Positions 36,796-48,861 of a DNA stretch of 64,000 nt are shown here, piece by piece. Made by a program: the position numbers and the translations under genes. The notes beneath the pieces are model-generated. The model was not told the origin of the DNA. It searched no databases and saw nothing but the letters and a program-made list of their open reading frames with translations. Location: positions 1,555,001 to 1,619,000 of the forward strand of contig NW_027288510.1 of assembly GCF_037038585.1 (NCBI RefSeq). Reading direction: 5' to 3'. Every line of letters starts with the position of its first letter. The first letter of the stretch is position 1. Source of the DNA: Patagioenas fasciata (Eukaryota; Chordata; Aves; Columbiformes; Columbidae).

Positions 36796-38672
36796 CTCTG
36801 TCTACAACTACCTAGTAGGGAGTTATAGAGAAGACTGAGCCAATTTTTTTTGGAGGTGTATAGCAAAAGGACAAGAGGTAACAAACTGCAGGAAGGGAAA
36901 TTCCAACTGAAATAAAAATATATCAGCTTCACCGTGGAGTGGGTTTAGTGGTGTGACAAGGGTCGGAGAGGTTATGGGAACTCCAGTCATGGAAACATTC
37001 AAAACTTGTCTGATCAGCCTGACCTGACTTTGAAGCTAGCACTGCACAAGAAGGGTTTGGACAAGAGAGTGTGAGCTAAATTATGAGTTTATGAAGATTG
37101 AATGAAAGTAACACATGGAAATGCATTCCCGGAGTCCAGAGCTTCTTTCACACTCAATTTCAGGAAGAAAATTGTGTTCCCGTAGGGACAAACAGGATAT
37201 CAGGAGATCTCAAAAACTCAAGAATATTTAATGTGAAGGAATAATCAAGAATGAATCCAAAAGGTAAGGAAGGATTTCAAGAAAAATTGGACCACTATTT
37301 AAATAAACATCATGAAGCCCAGGAGCCAGACTCCCCCACTCCTGAAGCCACGTGATAAACAAAACAACACCTGAGCTCAGTCGCTGCTCCTGCCCCAGCA
37401 TCCAGACCTGGCAGGACATTTCCTAATATCCCACAACCTGAGCACCTTTCAAGCAGGTTACAGTTAAAATTAAAGCTTCCCATGGAAATGCTGCTTTTCT
37501 CTCTCTGCCTTTCAAAGCACAGATTAACTAGAAGTCAGGAGTTAACACGACCCACATCTAACATCAAAAGCTGCTGATGTTTAGCTGAGCATAAGTGACA
37601 GGTCTGATTCTTTCTTGGCACAAAAGAGTTATTAACTTTTTCAAGGCCCTGTTTTTGCATTTCCCACTACGTCATTACTTCAGTTCTTGTGTGATGGACC
37701 AGACCACAAGGCACCAAACTTTCAGTACGTACTTAGGAGAACAGGTGTTAAGAAGGACAGCAACAAGTTACAAACCGGGGTTCTACAAGAGTTTATGGTG
37801 TTCCAAACCTCTCGATTCGGCTGCTGAGAACCTTCTCAAATTTCACTAATCAGCCTTAAACTCTGAAAGGCTCTTTGAGCAGTAATATCTACTGCTTCAA
37901 AGTATGAGATTTCAGGGGAAAAAAAAGTCTCTCCGTTGTTGGAAGAAAATATTTCTAAATCTGAACAACTTCCCCTTGGTACAGAACTGGCTCTGGTGGA
38001 AATTCAGTTTTAGCAATTAAGTCAAAGCTGGGTTTGATTCAATTATCACCTTTTTAAATGCCACCCTTCAAGCACATACTGAGCATCTGACCATCAAGAA
38101 GCTAAGAGGACATGCCAGTACAGGCCAACAAGCTAAGCTGGATCTAACTTCAGGGCCAGTAACCCACTAACTATCCACCACCTGCTTCAGTACAATAAAA
38201 TAATTTGCCTGTGTGGTGGAACAGTGCCATTAATCCCCACATTTACACGTGTGGAACTGAGGCTCCCAAAGATGAGCGCAGCTCCATCGCACTCACCATC
38301 AGTCATTTAAGTGCTGAAGTCGGAAGCCCAAAGCTCCCTTCAGCTGGTCCCTTCTACAGCCAGAGGGCGTTTCAACCCACCCCAAACCTGCACATCCATC
38401 TGGAACTACTCATCCCTCCCCGCTGACCACAAGAGGCTGGAAAGTAACTAAGCTTCTCAAAGCCATGGGCAATGGTTCTGGAATCCATCCAAAACTAACA
38501 AGGAATTAAGGAATGGCCTAAGGTCACCCACTTTACTCAGGGCACACATGTGCTGTGTCATTTTTAGGTAGGAGACTGCATTCTGCCCACCAGAGCTAGA
38601 GGAACACAGCTCCGCAGCCTCTTGTAGCATCGGGACAAGCTTCAAGTCCCACAGGACAGCAACTGCACTTAC
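36796..38672. other. Non-coding stretch downstream of the last visible dynein exon
   Basis: No minus-strand exon matching the expected continuation of dynein after AAA3 is visible here. 36,940-37,075 weakly resembles an old CR1 3' region (ATGGAAACATTCAAAACTTG). The rest shows nothing I can name. Confidence 0.5.
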
Positions 38673-38912
38673 TTGGAAGATATTGGAGAAGTCTCTCAAG
38701 TTGAAAATGTAGTGGAACTTGATGGCTGTTGGAAGGAATGTAGCGGCTACTTTCTGGTGCAGTCCCAGGGCAAGGGCAATCAGCTGCTGAGCTGATTTTT
38801 GCACAGCCCCCGAGAAATTTCCACTTGTCAGGTGCTGCGTTAAAATGGTGCTATAGATCCTGGACAAGGCATCCTGCCCAGGGATGGACAGCGCGAAGAC
38901 ACAGAAGTGACG
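38673..38912 (-). CDS. DNAH17: DNAH17-like exon: end of AAA3
   Basis: Eighty codons, phase 0 at both ends, acceptor CTCAG and donor GTAAGT. It starts RHFCVFALSIPG, completing the arginine-finger stretch (NPRLQ|RHF) begun in the upstream exon, and ends with the well-conserved FLPTAIKFHYIFNLRDFSNIFQ region. This is the last dynein exon visible; the next should begin with a G-I/V-L-F-type sequence and is not found before the retrovirus. Confidence 0.9.
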
Positions 38913-39030
38913 CTGAGGGAGAGAAAGGAAGGCATGGAAAGGTCAGAGAGGTAGAAAAACACCTTTCAAGCAAAATGCCCTTGGGGATTTGCTGTGATAA
39001 TCTCATCTAGGCTCCCTTTCCCATGAAATG

Positions 39031-39090
39031 CTGGACCAGATGATCTTTTGAGGTCCCTTCCAACCTGGGTTGTTCTATGATTCTCTGATT
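39031..39090 (+). mobile_element. CR1 LINE 3' tail fragment
   Basis: Contains the CR1 end signature: GATGATC, then AGGTCCCTTCCAACC, then TTCTATGATTCTCTG. Only about 60 bp remain. Confidence 0.75.
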
Positions 39091-39559
39091 TGCAGTCCAC
39101 CTGAACAAGGTTATTTCCCTCTCCCAGTTTGCCAGCAGAGCTCAGGTGGGAAGTGACATCACTCTGCTCACTAAACCAGGGATTTTCAACTGCATCTCAC
39201 CAATGCTACACTGGAAGTGCAGTCCATTGAAGAGCCAAAGGGCTCTGAAGGTCCCACCGACCTCTGACAAAGCCCAGTCACTGTCTCTATTAAGAGCAGC
39301 CCCTGGAAGGTGCCATCTCCCAGAGGACCTCTTTACTAATTTGGAACTTGCAAAGTTGCCCATGGGACACTTCATTTTAACTCCACACCTTGCTGAAGAG
39401 GAGCCAGGGTCCAAGCTGACTCTGGTCATTAGGTTTCTCCATGATGAAATGAATTTTGCTCACTGCTACCCAGTCCCTCCATCGGTTGGCAGCTCCCAAA
39501 AGTCAAAGTCTAATGTTTAAGATCTCTTCCCAAATCTTCTGTTATCAGCAGCGCTTGAA

Positions 39560-39775
39560 CTGCTTTTTGTTTGGCTTGGGGTTTTTTTGTTCGGTTAGGT
39601 TTTTGGGGGGATTTGGTTGGTTGGTTGGTTTTGGTGTTCTTTGTTTTGTTGGTTTTGTTTGGTTGCTTGGTTTGGGGTTTGTTGGGGTTTTTGTTGTTGT
39701 TGCGTTTTGGTGTGGCTTGGGTTTTTTTTTAGTTTTGTCTGTTTTCTTCGTTTGGGTTTCTCCCCCACACCTCTT
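39560..39775. repeat. G/T-only low-complexity tract with (TTGG)n
   Basis: Nearly 200 bp with almost no A or C on the plus strand, including TTGGTTGGTTGGTTGG and several T runs. It is intronic, so the dynein transcript would read it as A/C-rich. Confidence 0.85.
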
Positions 39776-40155
39776 TTTACTGACAGCTGCAGCAGACAAT
39801 TCTGGAAAGCAGGCGGCGTTAATGCGCCATGCTTCAGAGCTAAATACGAGCTAAATGAAGGCAAAATCTGCCTGTATGGACCAGAAGGTTGTCCTGAAAG
39901 TAGGTGTTAAGCTGGCTGGCAACTTTTGACTTCCTCCTCTGACGGAGCTGCAGAATGCGAGGAAAAACAAACAAGGGAATAAGGGACCCAGTTCGGTGCT
40001 TCACTATTAGGAATCACAGTCACTCGACAGATTCGTGCCATTTGTACTGATAAAACAACAGCAGGATCTGCCAGTGGTTGTCCTCTAACCTCACGTTTAA
40101 ATGATCCACCCCAAAATAAACCCAGCGATGCACCTGCCGTTGTGCAGGGCTTTAC

Positions 40156-40258
40156 CTGCAGCCGAGGGTTGATGGTGAAGCTCCCCGCCGTCGGGTTCAC
40201 GCACGACACATACTGCACGTTCGTGATCTCCTTCAGCGACAGCTTGGTCCGGTCGTAC
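40156..40258 (-). CDS. DNAH17: DNAH17-like exon: AAA3 sensor region
   Basis: 103 bp: one base finishing the Trp codon from the previous exon, then 34 codons ([19 protein letters not shown] ... NPRLQ). It carries the sensor-1-type CVNP motif and the start of the AAA3 arginine-finger motif. Splice sites are ...GAAG|GTAC (acceptor) and CTGCAG|GTAAAG (donor). Confidence 0.9.
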
Positions 40259-40559
40259 CTTCGGGCAAAACACAAGCAGCAGCACAGTGACCACGGCCAC
40301 TGCCTCTCTCAGTACGTGTCCCTGGGCTGCCAGAGGCCGCTTGTCTTCAGGGGGTCAAATTCTGCGTCTTGCCAAGATGAGGCCCAGGCCCAGGTTGCCG
40401 GCCTATCTGTACACGGCCTGGCACACGCGAGTCCTGCTCCTGGTGGAAATCCTTCAGCTTCAACAACCTGTAGCTAATATTTCTATCAGTAATAAGCACT
40501 GAGCAAAGCCCCTGGGCCATACTCTTCACTTGCATGGAAATGGCAGAAAACAGCAGGAG

Positions 40560-41370
40560 TGTCTCTGGTTTGATCCCAACCCGGGACAGGGTGTGAGAGA
40601 CTACAAGGGTGACTCTCAAACACTGTGGCAAACCCAGCCCTGCAACACCCAGTCATGGGAGACGGGCCATCGTGAGCAGGTGAATGGTGATTTACATGTC
40701 AAGGCCGAGGTGACAGCCACAGACAAAGGCTGGGTGACACAGGCAGTGCTGTGTTGAAGGACACGCAGCCTGTGCGCTGACAGGCCCGACACGGTGTCAA
40801 GGCCCAGGCTGAGAGACCCTTCGGGCCTCCCCCATCTTCCACAATCACCCCCAGTGACGCCTGCACAAAAGCCCAGGTGATCCCGAGGGCTATAAACCCT
40901 ATAAAACCTGTGCCAGCACGGGCAGGGTGCCACCCTGGGGACCCTTCCACCCACCGGGCTGACCACGGGAACCGAACCACACACCACAGGGTGCTGAACC
41001 CTGACTACAGACCCAAGCATTCCTGCGTAGGAACTGGACCTGAGACTACAAACCCCTCAAACACACCACGGAGCCCTAAGGGTGGTGAGACCTTTCCTTT
41101 CCCTTTCCTTTTCCTTCCCTTCCCATTTCCTTCCCCCTTCCTTTCCCCTTCTTTTCTTCCTCTCTCTTTCCTTCCTATATTCCTATTTCTTTGCCTTCCT
41201 TTTTGTGAGTAATACAGTAACATAAGGTTTAGAGCCCCACTTGTGCCACAAAACTCTTTCATGTGAATCTTTTCGCTGCTAAACTGTTTATCGATTGAGC
41301 TTAAGTAACATAAATCCTTCTGCCACTGAGTCATTTGCCAATTGGACCAAGCTACAAAAAATAAAGGTCT
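40560..41370 (+). other. Possible degraded LTR with embedded pyrimidine tract
   Basis: A doubled TATA-like string (CTATAAACCCTATAAAACC) near 40,890, a pyrimidine tract at 41,090-41,180 and an AATAAA at 41,360-41,365 are arranged as in a retroviral U3-R. I cannot identify ends or a target duplication, so this stays a guess. Confidence 0.2.
41090..41180. repeat. Polypyrimidine (TTTCC)n tract
   Basis: About 90 bp of CCTTT/TTCCC repeats on the plus strand, a purine tract in the dynein transcript. Such tracts can form triplex DNA. Confidence 0.85.
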
Positions 41371-41474
41371 TTTGTTTGTGGACCTTCAGGATTGTATGTA
41401 CTTTTTTCCAACCCAGGGGACTGACAAATCTCAGTCACACTTCCCCCAACCATAGCGCCAGGTGGGACATGACA

Positions 41475-41870
41475 AGGGTCAGCAGGCTGCTGCTGCCGGG
41501 GGAGGACAGGGAGTCCTGGGCTCCCTGGTTTAAGAAGGACAAGGAATTACTGGAGAGAGTCCAGTGGTGGCTACAAAGATGCTAAGGGATCTGGAGCACC
41601 TTTCTTGTGACAAGAAACTGAGAGAGCTGGGGCTGTTGAGCTGGAGAAGAGAAGCTGAGAGGGATCTGATCAATGGGATCAATATCTCAGGGTGGGTGTC
41701 AGAGGATGGAGCAGACTCTGTTCAGTGGTGCCCAACGCCAGGGTGAGGGGCAACGGGCACAGACTGAAACACAGGAGGCTCCATCTGAACATGAGCAGAA
41801 ACTTGTTTGCTGGGAGGTGCCAGAGCCTGGCCCAGGCTGCCCAGAGCGGGTGTGGAGGAATTGAAAACCA
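41475..41870 (+). mobile_element. CR1 LINE fragment
   Basis: Carries typical CR1 3' strings: GAGAGAGTCCAGTGGTGGC, CAAAGATGCTAAGGGATCTGG, GAGCTGGAGAAGAGAAGCTG and AGCCTGGCCCAGGCTGCCC. It is the same subfamily as the copies at 47,093-47,512 and 56,172-56,470, which share TGATCAATGGGATCAATATC. It lacks the terminal tail. Confidence 0.85.
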
Positions 41871-41889
41871 TTCCAGTGGTTAAAATTCA

Positions 41890-42200
41890 GACAGTCAAGA
41901 AAACACACCTTCAATGAAAATAAAGAAATAATGGGAAGGGTTATTAGAATGGAGTCGTGAGACAGGTAAACTGAGCCTGGGCAGCTAGGAAGTGTCAGGT
42001 AGTCTGTAAACCCTGCCGTACCCAACCAACGGGGAACTGGGGAGGGAATTTGCAGTTGGGATTAGGGGTGGATATAAGCAGTGGCTTTTTGCCCTGTTTT
42101 GTGTGCCTACCTTTAGGTGGAACACCCGACCTTGCAAAATCGTTAATAAAATATGCTTTGCTGAGAGATCCTACCTGAGCCTATTATACTGGTGAGATGA
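41890..42200 (+). mobile_element. Probable LTR remnant (second family)
   Basis: A TATA-like GGATATAAGCAG at about 42,070 is followed about 75 bp later by AATAAA (42,145-42,150) and then a U5-like stretch (TGCTTTGCTGAGAGATCC). This spacing is that of a retroviral U3-R-U5. The ends are not defined, because the VNTR begins shortly after. Confidence 0.4.
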
Positions 42201-42290
42201 TAACTTCCTGCATGCAATACAGTGCCCAGTGGGCACTGCTGAGCACATGGGCAGAAGGCCTCGATGTGTCTGGGAGGGGACCCATGGCAT

Positions 42291-43141
42291 GCTGCATCCG
42301 CCCGCACCTCGCTGCATCCCCTGTACGTTGCTGCATCCGCCCGCACCTCGCTGCATCCCCTGTACGTTGCTGCATCCGCCCGCACCTCGCTGCATCCCCT
42401 GTACGTTGCTGCATCCGCCCGCACCTCGCTGCATCCCCTGTACGTTGCTGCATCCGCCCGCACCTCGCTGCATCCCCTGTACGTTGCTGCATCCGCCCGC
42501 ACCTCGCTGCATCCCCTGTACGTTGCTGCATCCGCCCGCACCTCGCTGCATCCCCTGTACGTTGCTGCATCCGCCCGCACCTCGCTGCATCCCCTGTACG
42601 TTGCTGCATCCCCCCGCACCTCGCTGCATCCCCTGTACGTTGCTGCATCCCCCCGCACCTCGCTGCATCCCCTGTACGTTGCTGCATCCCCCCGCACCTC
42701 GCTGCATCCCCTGTACGTTGCTGCATCCGCCCGCACCTCGCTGCATCCCCTGTACGTTGCTGCATCCGCCCGCACCTCGCTGCATCCCCTGTACGTTGCT
42801 GCATCCCCCTGCACCTCGCTGCATCCCCTGTACGTTGCTGCATCCGCCCGCACCTCGCTGCATCCCCTGTACGTTGCTGCATCCCACCGCACCTCGCTGC
42901 ATCCCCTGTACGTTGCTGCATCCGCCCGCACCTCGCTGCATCCCCTGTACGTTGCTGCATCCGCCCGCACCTCGCTGCATCCCCTGTACGTTGCTGCATC
43001 CCACCGCACCTCGCTGCATCCCCTGTACGTTGCTGCATCCCACCGCACCTCGCTGCATCCCCTGTACGTTGCTGCATCCCACCGCACCTCGCTGCATCCC
43101 CTGTACGTTGCTGCATCCCACCGCACCTCGCTGCATCCCCC
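42291..43141. repeat. 39-bp VNTR, 22 units, in a dynein intron
   Basis: Each unit is GCTGCATCCNCCCGCACCTC then GCTGCATCCCCTGTACGTT, so it is itself a diverged doublet of GCTGCATCC halves. Units are almost identical and differ mainly at one or two bases after GCTGCATCC. In order: eight with GCCCG, three CCCCG, two GCCCG, one CCCTG, one GCCCG, one CACCG, two GCCCG, four CACCG. The next ~75 bp (to about 43,215) hold degraded 24-27 bp relatives. Six-frame open reading frames of 300-400 codons arise because 39 is a multiple of three. Confidence 0.95.
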
Positions 43142-43761
43142 TATGCCTCACTCCATCCCCCACACCTCGTTGCATCCCTCTGCGCCTCACTGCATCCCCC
43201 TACTCCTCGCTGCAGCCCCTTGTGCCTCCAACGCTCCCTCCCAGCTCCCTCACCCTCTATCTGCCTGACTTCCCTGACACCCACAGCCCAAGATTTCTGC
43301 CTCCGCTCCACTGTCTCTGTTCCTCGGAAGCTTTTGGCAGAGCTCAGGCATGCACACAGCTGAGGAGAGTGGAAATTGCAATGCGTCCCTGCCCTGTATT
43401 CCCTGTGGAGAGAGATGCAAATATTCATGTCCCACACAGAGCTGCTGGCTAAAGTGTAAAACACACCAATCTCCTTCCAAAACAGTCACTGCTTTTCCTT
43501 CAAATCACCTCTGGCTAGATAACGGTTGTTTGCTGCTGCCTGACAGAAGACAATGTTAGGTGCTCACAGCAGGGGGGTTCACCCCAGCTGAGGCCAAATC
43601 CACAGCCGCCTCTGCTCTCAGCGTCGCGGGGCAGCAAGGCCGAGCATCGCGCTCCCCTCGCAGGCTTTGCACTGGGACCACAGTCACAAGCCACAGCAAG
43701 AGCAGAGCAAAGCTCCTCTCAACCCAGCTATGAGTAAGCAATCAAGCGGTATTAAAGAAGC

Positions 43762-43879
43762 GATGGACAACGTCCTCGGACACACGGTGTGAACTGTGGG
43801 GTTGTCCTGTGCAGGGACAGGAGCTGGACTCGATGATCCTTGCGGGTCCCTTCCAGCTCAGGACGTTTTGTGATTCTAA
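43762..43879 (+). mobile_element. CR1 LINE 3' end fragment
   Basis: Reads GACAACGTCCTCGGACACAC, then GGACTCGATGATCCTTGCGG and GTCCCTTCCAGCTCAGGAC, ending TTTTGTGATTCTAAG. Same subfamily as the copy at 60,110-60,325. Confidence 0.85.
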
Positions 43880-44076
43880 GTGAATTTGTTTGCTGGGGAC
43901 AGGGGAAGCCCTGAGGGTGCTCAACTCTCAGTTCACCCAGAGCCTCCCAACTAGCTCTAGCCCAGCAGTATGCAATGGGAAGAGGGACCCACGCTTTGAG
44001 ATTCTCTCAAACCCACTCCCCAGCACTGGAGCTGAACAAAAAGGTCTCCGACAACCAAGCCCAAGCAGGCTCCTAC

Positions 44077-44242
44077 CAGTGGCCGTAGTCCAGGTGCTGC
44101 CGGATCAGCGTATGGGGCTGCACTGTCCCGTAAGCGTCCACCTCGGGCATGTTGAGATCATCAATGAAGTACACGAGCTCCTTGGTACCTGGAGGGCCAT
44201 AATTCCTACCAGCCTTTTTCTCCAGAGGTTTCTCAAGCATAC
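44077..44242 (-). CDS. DNAH17: DNAH17-like exon: AAA3 Walker B
   Basis: 166 bp in phase: two bases completing a Gly codon, 54 codons and two bases of the following Trp. It begins [17 protein letters not shown] and carries the AAA3 Walker [18 protein letters not shown], with both acidic residues intact. It ends [13 protein letters not shown]. Splice sites are CTACAG|GT and CACTG|GTAGGA. Confidence 0.92.
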
Positions 44243-44344
44243 CTGTAGGGAGGCAGAGGTGCAAAGCTCATCTACTGGGAGAGCAACTGCCGCAAAATAA
44301 AAATGATTTCTCAGCCCAGCTCAATGCTGTGCTGTGTGTAGCTA

Positions 44345-44768
44345 CAGCGGCCCCTCAAGGAGCTGAGATGTCCCCCAGCTGCAGCTGTATGAGGAGCAGC
44401 TGAGGGGCCTGGGGGTTCAGCTGGAGAACAGGAGCTGAGGGGAGACCTTCTGATCTCTGAACTGCCTGAAAGGAGCTTGGAGCCAGGGGGGGTCGGGCTC
44501 TGCTCCCCAGGAACAAGCGCCAGGAGCAGAGGAAACGGCCTCAAGTTGCACCAGGGGAGGCTGAGGCTGGATCTGGGGAACAATTTCTTCCCCAAAGGGC
44601 TGTGGGGCATTGGAACAGGCTGCCCAGGGCAGTGCTGGAGTCACCAGCCCTGGAGGGTTGGACAGACGTGGAGATGAGGTTCTCAGGGACCAGAGTGCTA
44701 GAGCTGGGTTACGGTTGGACTCGATGATCCTGAAGGTCTCTTCCAACCAAACTGATTCTATGATTCTA
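44345..44768 (+). mobile_element. CR1 LINE 3' end, long fragment
   Basis: Contains AGGGGCCTGGGGGTTCAGC, AAGTTGCACCAGGGGAGGC, GGAACAGGCTGCCCAGGGCA and GTTGGACTCGATGATCC, and ends at the diagnostic ATTCTATGATTCT. The 3' end is complete and the 5' side is truncated. Confidence 0.9.
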
Positions 44769-47092
44769 CAGTGCAGCTGCGAGCCCTGCAGGGACCCTTG
44801 GTCAGCACTTTGGTTTGACTTAAATCAGAAAGCTCTCAACTCTTCCTTCCAAACAAAAATACAACAAACTTCGTCTGCTACAAAACATGTCTACCTCAGA
44901 GCAAACAAGAGCTTTTCATGCAAGATAAAGCCTTTTGAATCTCTTCTGCATAATTTTTTAAACGAAATCTTGCTTGCAGAGGTGGCTGTGCCAGAGCAGT
45001 GAGCATCCCCTGCTGCCTGCCCCGGCGATGCGGCAACTGCAGCGTGGCCAGGGCAGCAGGCACTGGGCGCTGCGATGGAGAAAGGGAGATGGATGCTGTG
45101 GGCACAGAAGCCCACGAGCAAAGCTGCTGGTTTTGTGAATATATGCATCTTTTACCCTGTTAGACAAAAATAGGCGATCTCAGGGCCAAATTCCTGGACA
45201 TCTTCAGAACAACCAACATGACACTTTTATTTAAATGCATCAAATAATCATAAGTTCCCTGATCTTCTCACCAGCGTTACCCAACCCTCCAGATAATGTG
45301 ACAAGACTTAATTCCAACACGAGCTGTCAAATTACCACCTAGTTTCAAGTAGGGTCACGCACACGCAAAGGAAAGCACGGAGAGAACAGTTTCGCATTTC
45401 AAAGCCTTGGAAGACTTTAATTTGTTTTAGCAGAAGGCTGGGGTCATATGTTGCTCTAGCTCATAAAACGTGGGGAATATTTATAATCCTGGGCTGATAT
45501 TTAATAAAAATCACCCCACGTCGCTGCACATCATGTTCTATAGGTTATTGATTCCTCTGATTGCAGCCCAGGCAACCTTTACTGTCTCAGTAAGTGGAAA
45601 AGCAAACGGAAGCAACGCTCCTCTGCCCAGACCCCGGGTGGGTTTTCTGCCCTGTGCTTACTCGAAGAATTTGTTTCATTAGCAGTTTTGGGTTGGCAAC
45701 AGACCTATAAGGTGCTATAAAGCAGCACACGGTAAGTAGCAATTCTTTGTAATTAGGGAAGACTGGCAAATGTAAACGGGACTGGGAGTTTTTTTAAGCC
45801 ATTTATTATCACGTGCAAAAGTTGTTAAGGAAGATTTATATTCCGTTGGTTTGTTTCAGATCACAGACCTTTCAAAACGCTGGGTTTTTCCTGCTTGGGT
45901 GCACTGCAGACAGCTCGCCTTGCTCACCACTCAAAACGCAGCTGATTTCTTGTCACAGACAGTTGCTGCACAAAGGAATGGATTGTGCTACGAAAAATGA
46001 TGAATCTTTCCTCAGCGGAGCCTCTCTCCCCGTTCAATAAAACCACAATATTTGAAATTTCTGGTAGCAAGTTAAATTAAGTGTTTCAAATAAGCATTTA
46101 ATTTAAATTTAATTAGTCCCTAATTAACATATAAAATCAGCCCTTTTTGAGGTTAAACAAGTATGCAAGAGATTCATCACACTGAAATGCAATTACTGGG
46201 GATCAAGTGACATGTTCGTGGAAGTGGTATTTTAATTCAAAGCCGTATCTCACAATAATAATAAGGGGCGGTGTGTCTGTGTGAGATCCTGACACATACT
46301 CAAACCAGCACCTCAAAGAAACAGTCTGGACACCTCGTACCTTCTGGTTGGGGAGCAAGGGAGAGGGAAAAAAAGAACCCAAACAAAAAAAACCACAAGA
46401 TTTATTGCAATTTCTCTGAATGACAGAAGTCAGGGCTACATCTGATGGAGGGGCAGAGGCCCAAGAGGGCACGAAGCAGAGCGAGGCCCAGGGCAAATGC
46501 CACAGAATGTGGTATTTAGTCACAATAAACTACAGAAAATCCCCAAACTGGCCCCAGGTTCAGGCAGAGAGAGTGTTGGGCTCCTTTTAACCCCTGTGCA
46601 CATGGCGCTTCTGGAAGCCACAGGATGCAGGGATGGGTTGAACAACAACTCTGCTTCCCCTAAGGGCTGCATCTTATACATCTCTGCAGCAACAGGCACC
46701 TTGTCTAAGGAACTACTGGAACTCAGGTTAGGATCTTTTTTAAGTAAGAAAAAATCCAAAATTACTTTGTGCCCATGTTTTACAAATTTAAAGATGTGCC
46801 TGCTGGGGAAAAGAATAAAGCAGCCAAGTGACAAACTACACAAAAAGGGACAAATTAACTCTAAAAAATGAGCAGCAGGGATCCAGGCCAAGCAGTATAA
46901 ATCATGCTTCTCAATGCAAATCTCACCACCACATCTTCATCCACACACAAGACAACTTGCTCCTCTGTGCAGGGGAAGAAAATCACTGACTCAGCCCACA
47001 GCTCATGACCAGGGACACGGTGCCAGGTCTGCCTGTACAAATAACACCTGCACACACTCGCCCATCCAGCTGGAGACAAACGGCTGCACATT
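44769..47092. other. Dynein intron without recognisable features
   Basis: Part of the large intron between the AAA3 Walker A and Walker B exons. AT-rich around 46,050-46,200. I see no exon, RNA gene or clear transposon in it. Confidence 0.5.
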
Positions 47093-47512
47093 CACAGAAT
47101 CACAGGATCCCAGGCTGGTTGGGCTGAAGGGACCTCTGCAGATCCCCCAGTCCAAGCCCTGCTCACGCAGGGTCACAGAGCAGATCACACAGGTGGGTCC
47201 AGGCGGGTTTCAATGTCTCAGAGGAGACTCCACACCCGCTCTGGGCAGCCTGGGCCAGGCTCTGGCACCTCCCAGCAAACAAGTTTCTGCTCATGTTCAG
47301 ATGGAGCCTCCTGTGTTTCAGTCTGTGCCCGCTGCCCCTCACCCTGGCGTTGGGCACCACTGAACAGACTCTGGTCCATCCTCTGACACCCACCCTGAGA
47401 TATTGATCCATTGATCAGATCCCTCTCAGCTTCTCTTCTCCAGCTCAACAGCTCCAGAGCTCTCAGTCTCTCCCCATAAGAAAGAATCTCTAGGTCCCTC
47501 AGCATCTTTGTC
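47093..47512 (-). mobile_element. CR1 LINE fragment
   Basis: Minus-strand CR1: CACAGAATCACAGGATCCCA at the 3' end side, GGGCAGCCTGGGCCAGGCTC, then the TGATCAGATCCCTCTCAGC block shared with 41,475-41,870 and 56,172-56,470. Confidence 0.88.
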
Positions 47513-47530
47513 CCCCACCCAGGCAGCTGG

Positions 47531-47570
47531 ACAGAGAGACAGACAGACAGACAGACAGACAGCCAGACAG
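47531..47570. repeat. (GACA)n microsatellite
   Basis: About eight GACA units with one GCCA interruption, directly next to the CR1 copy. Confidence 0.9.
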
Positions 47571-48861
47571 CTCAGCCCATTTAGCAGCTCAAGGGCATTT
47601 TGCAGAGACCCCAACACAGGGAAAAAAGCAAAGGGGCACCTGGGAGGGAGGAGGGAGACTGCAGCCATCACACACTAGCAAGACCCAAAACCCTTCAGAC
47701 CTGCCCCAGAAAGCTGCCGTGACTCCACGACACAGCCCCAGGTGACACAGCGTGGGCTGAGCCTGTGCTGTCACCTCTGCGAGTGGATCAGTCCCACAGG
47801 GCAACTTTAAACTCTGACACCTTCCTTAAAACATCTGCAGTGTCGGGAGCCCAGCAGAGCACAGACAGGGGCTGTGATGCTCATGGCCGTGAGCGTGTTC
47901 GCCCCAGGGCCACCTGGCCAGGAAAAACCCACATGGTGAAGGTTAAAACCTTGGTCTCACTGGTGCTGGTCCTGTAGAGGGAGTAAAGGGATTTCAGGAC
48001 ACTTGGGTCAGACCAAACTCTATAAAGGAAGTTATTTTGGTTTACAGTGACCCACAGCTGTTGTTCAACTCAAAACAAGCAAGGTTGTTTCATTCCTGAT
48101 TAATAAATACATGTAGAAAATTATCCTCTCTCTTTAGGTCAACTGAAAGTGAAAATACCATTCCAAAATGAGTCACTTTTCAACAATTCCCTCTTTCTCT
48201 TCATCTGTGAAAAGACTACACAGCAGAACTGACCTTATCCTGGTCTCAAACTTCATCTTTCACTGATGTGCCAAAATCCTCATCAAAGATATTCTCATGG
48301 GCTTCCCCAGGTCAGAGCCTCCCAGGGTCAGCAGCCGTGTCCCCTGGGGCGGTGGGATGTGGCACCCGCTCCGTGGGAGCACACGGGGCTGCATCAGGAT
48401 GCGGGGGACAGCCCAGGAACCAGCAGCACCTGCACATCCCCATTAGCACTGTCCTCACTGACAACTGGGATGCAATTCCCATCATTGCACTCTGAGGACA
48501 GCTTAGATCCCAGCCCAGCAACCCATTCTATTCAGCACGGGCTTAAATTCAAGCGTATTAAAGACACACCTCAAGTCAAGTACGAGCTGTGTGCTGTAGA
48601 GAACAGCAGCAGATTTAAGTGTGTGCTTTGCACAGCCCTGAACCAGAGTCGTGGTGTTCAGAATTCAATCCCTCATGTTGGGAAATGCCATTTTCCATAA
48701 AACCAGGAGTCTGCGGACCAGTGAGTTTCACAGTGGGATTTAAGAGTCAGTGGGTGCCAGTGCAGTGCCCACAGTGCACACCCAGCTCCAAACCCCGACG
48801 GACACCCCAGGAATTTGGTGACCTGCCAGGCAGAAGTCCCACATCTCAGCCATTGTCTTAC
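47571..48861. other. Dynein intron, nothing recognised
   Basis: No exon-like or RNA-like sequence. Short open frames carry no known motif. Confidence 0.45.

Noticed and set aside
42306..43120. CRISPR-like array
   Set aside because: Units are direct tandem copies with no unique spacers, in vertebrate intronic DNA.
42197..43452. Three plus-strand and three minus-strand frames of 300-400 codons
   Set aside because: They are readings of the 39-bp VNTR; a period divisible by three keeps six frames open.
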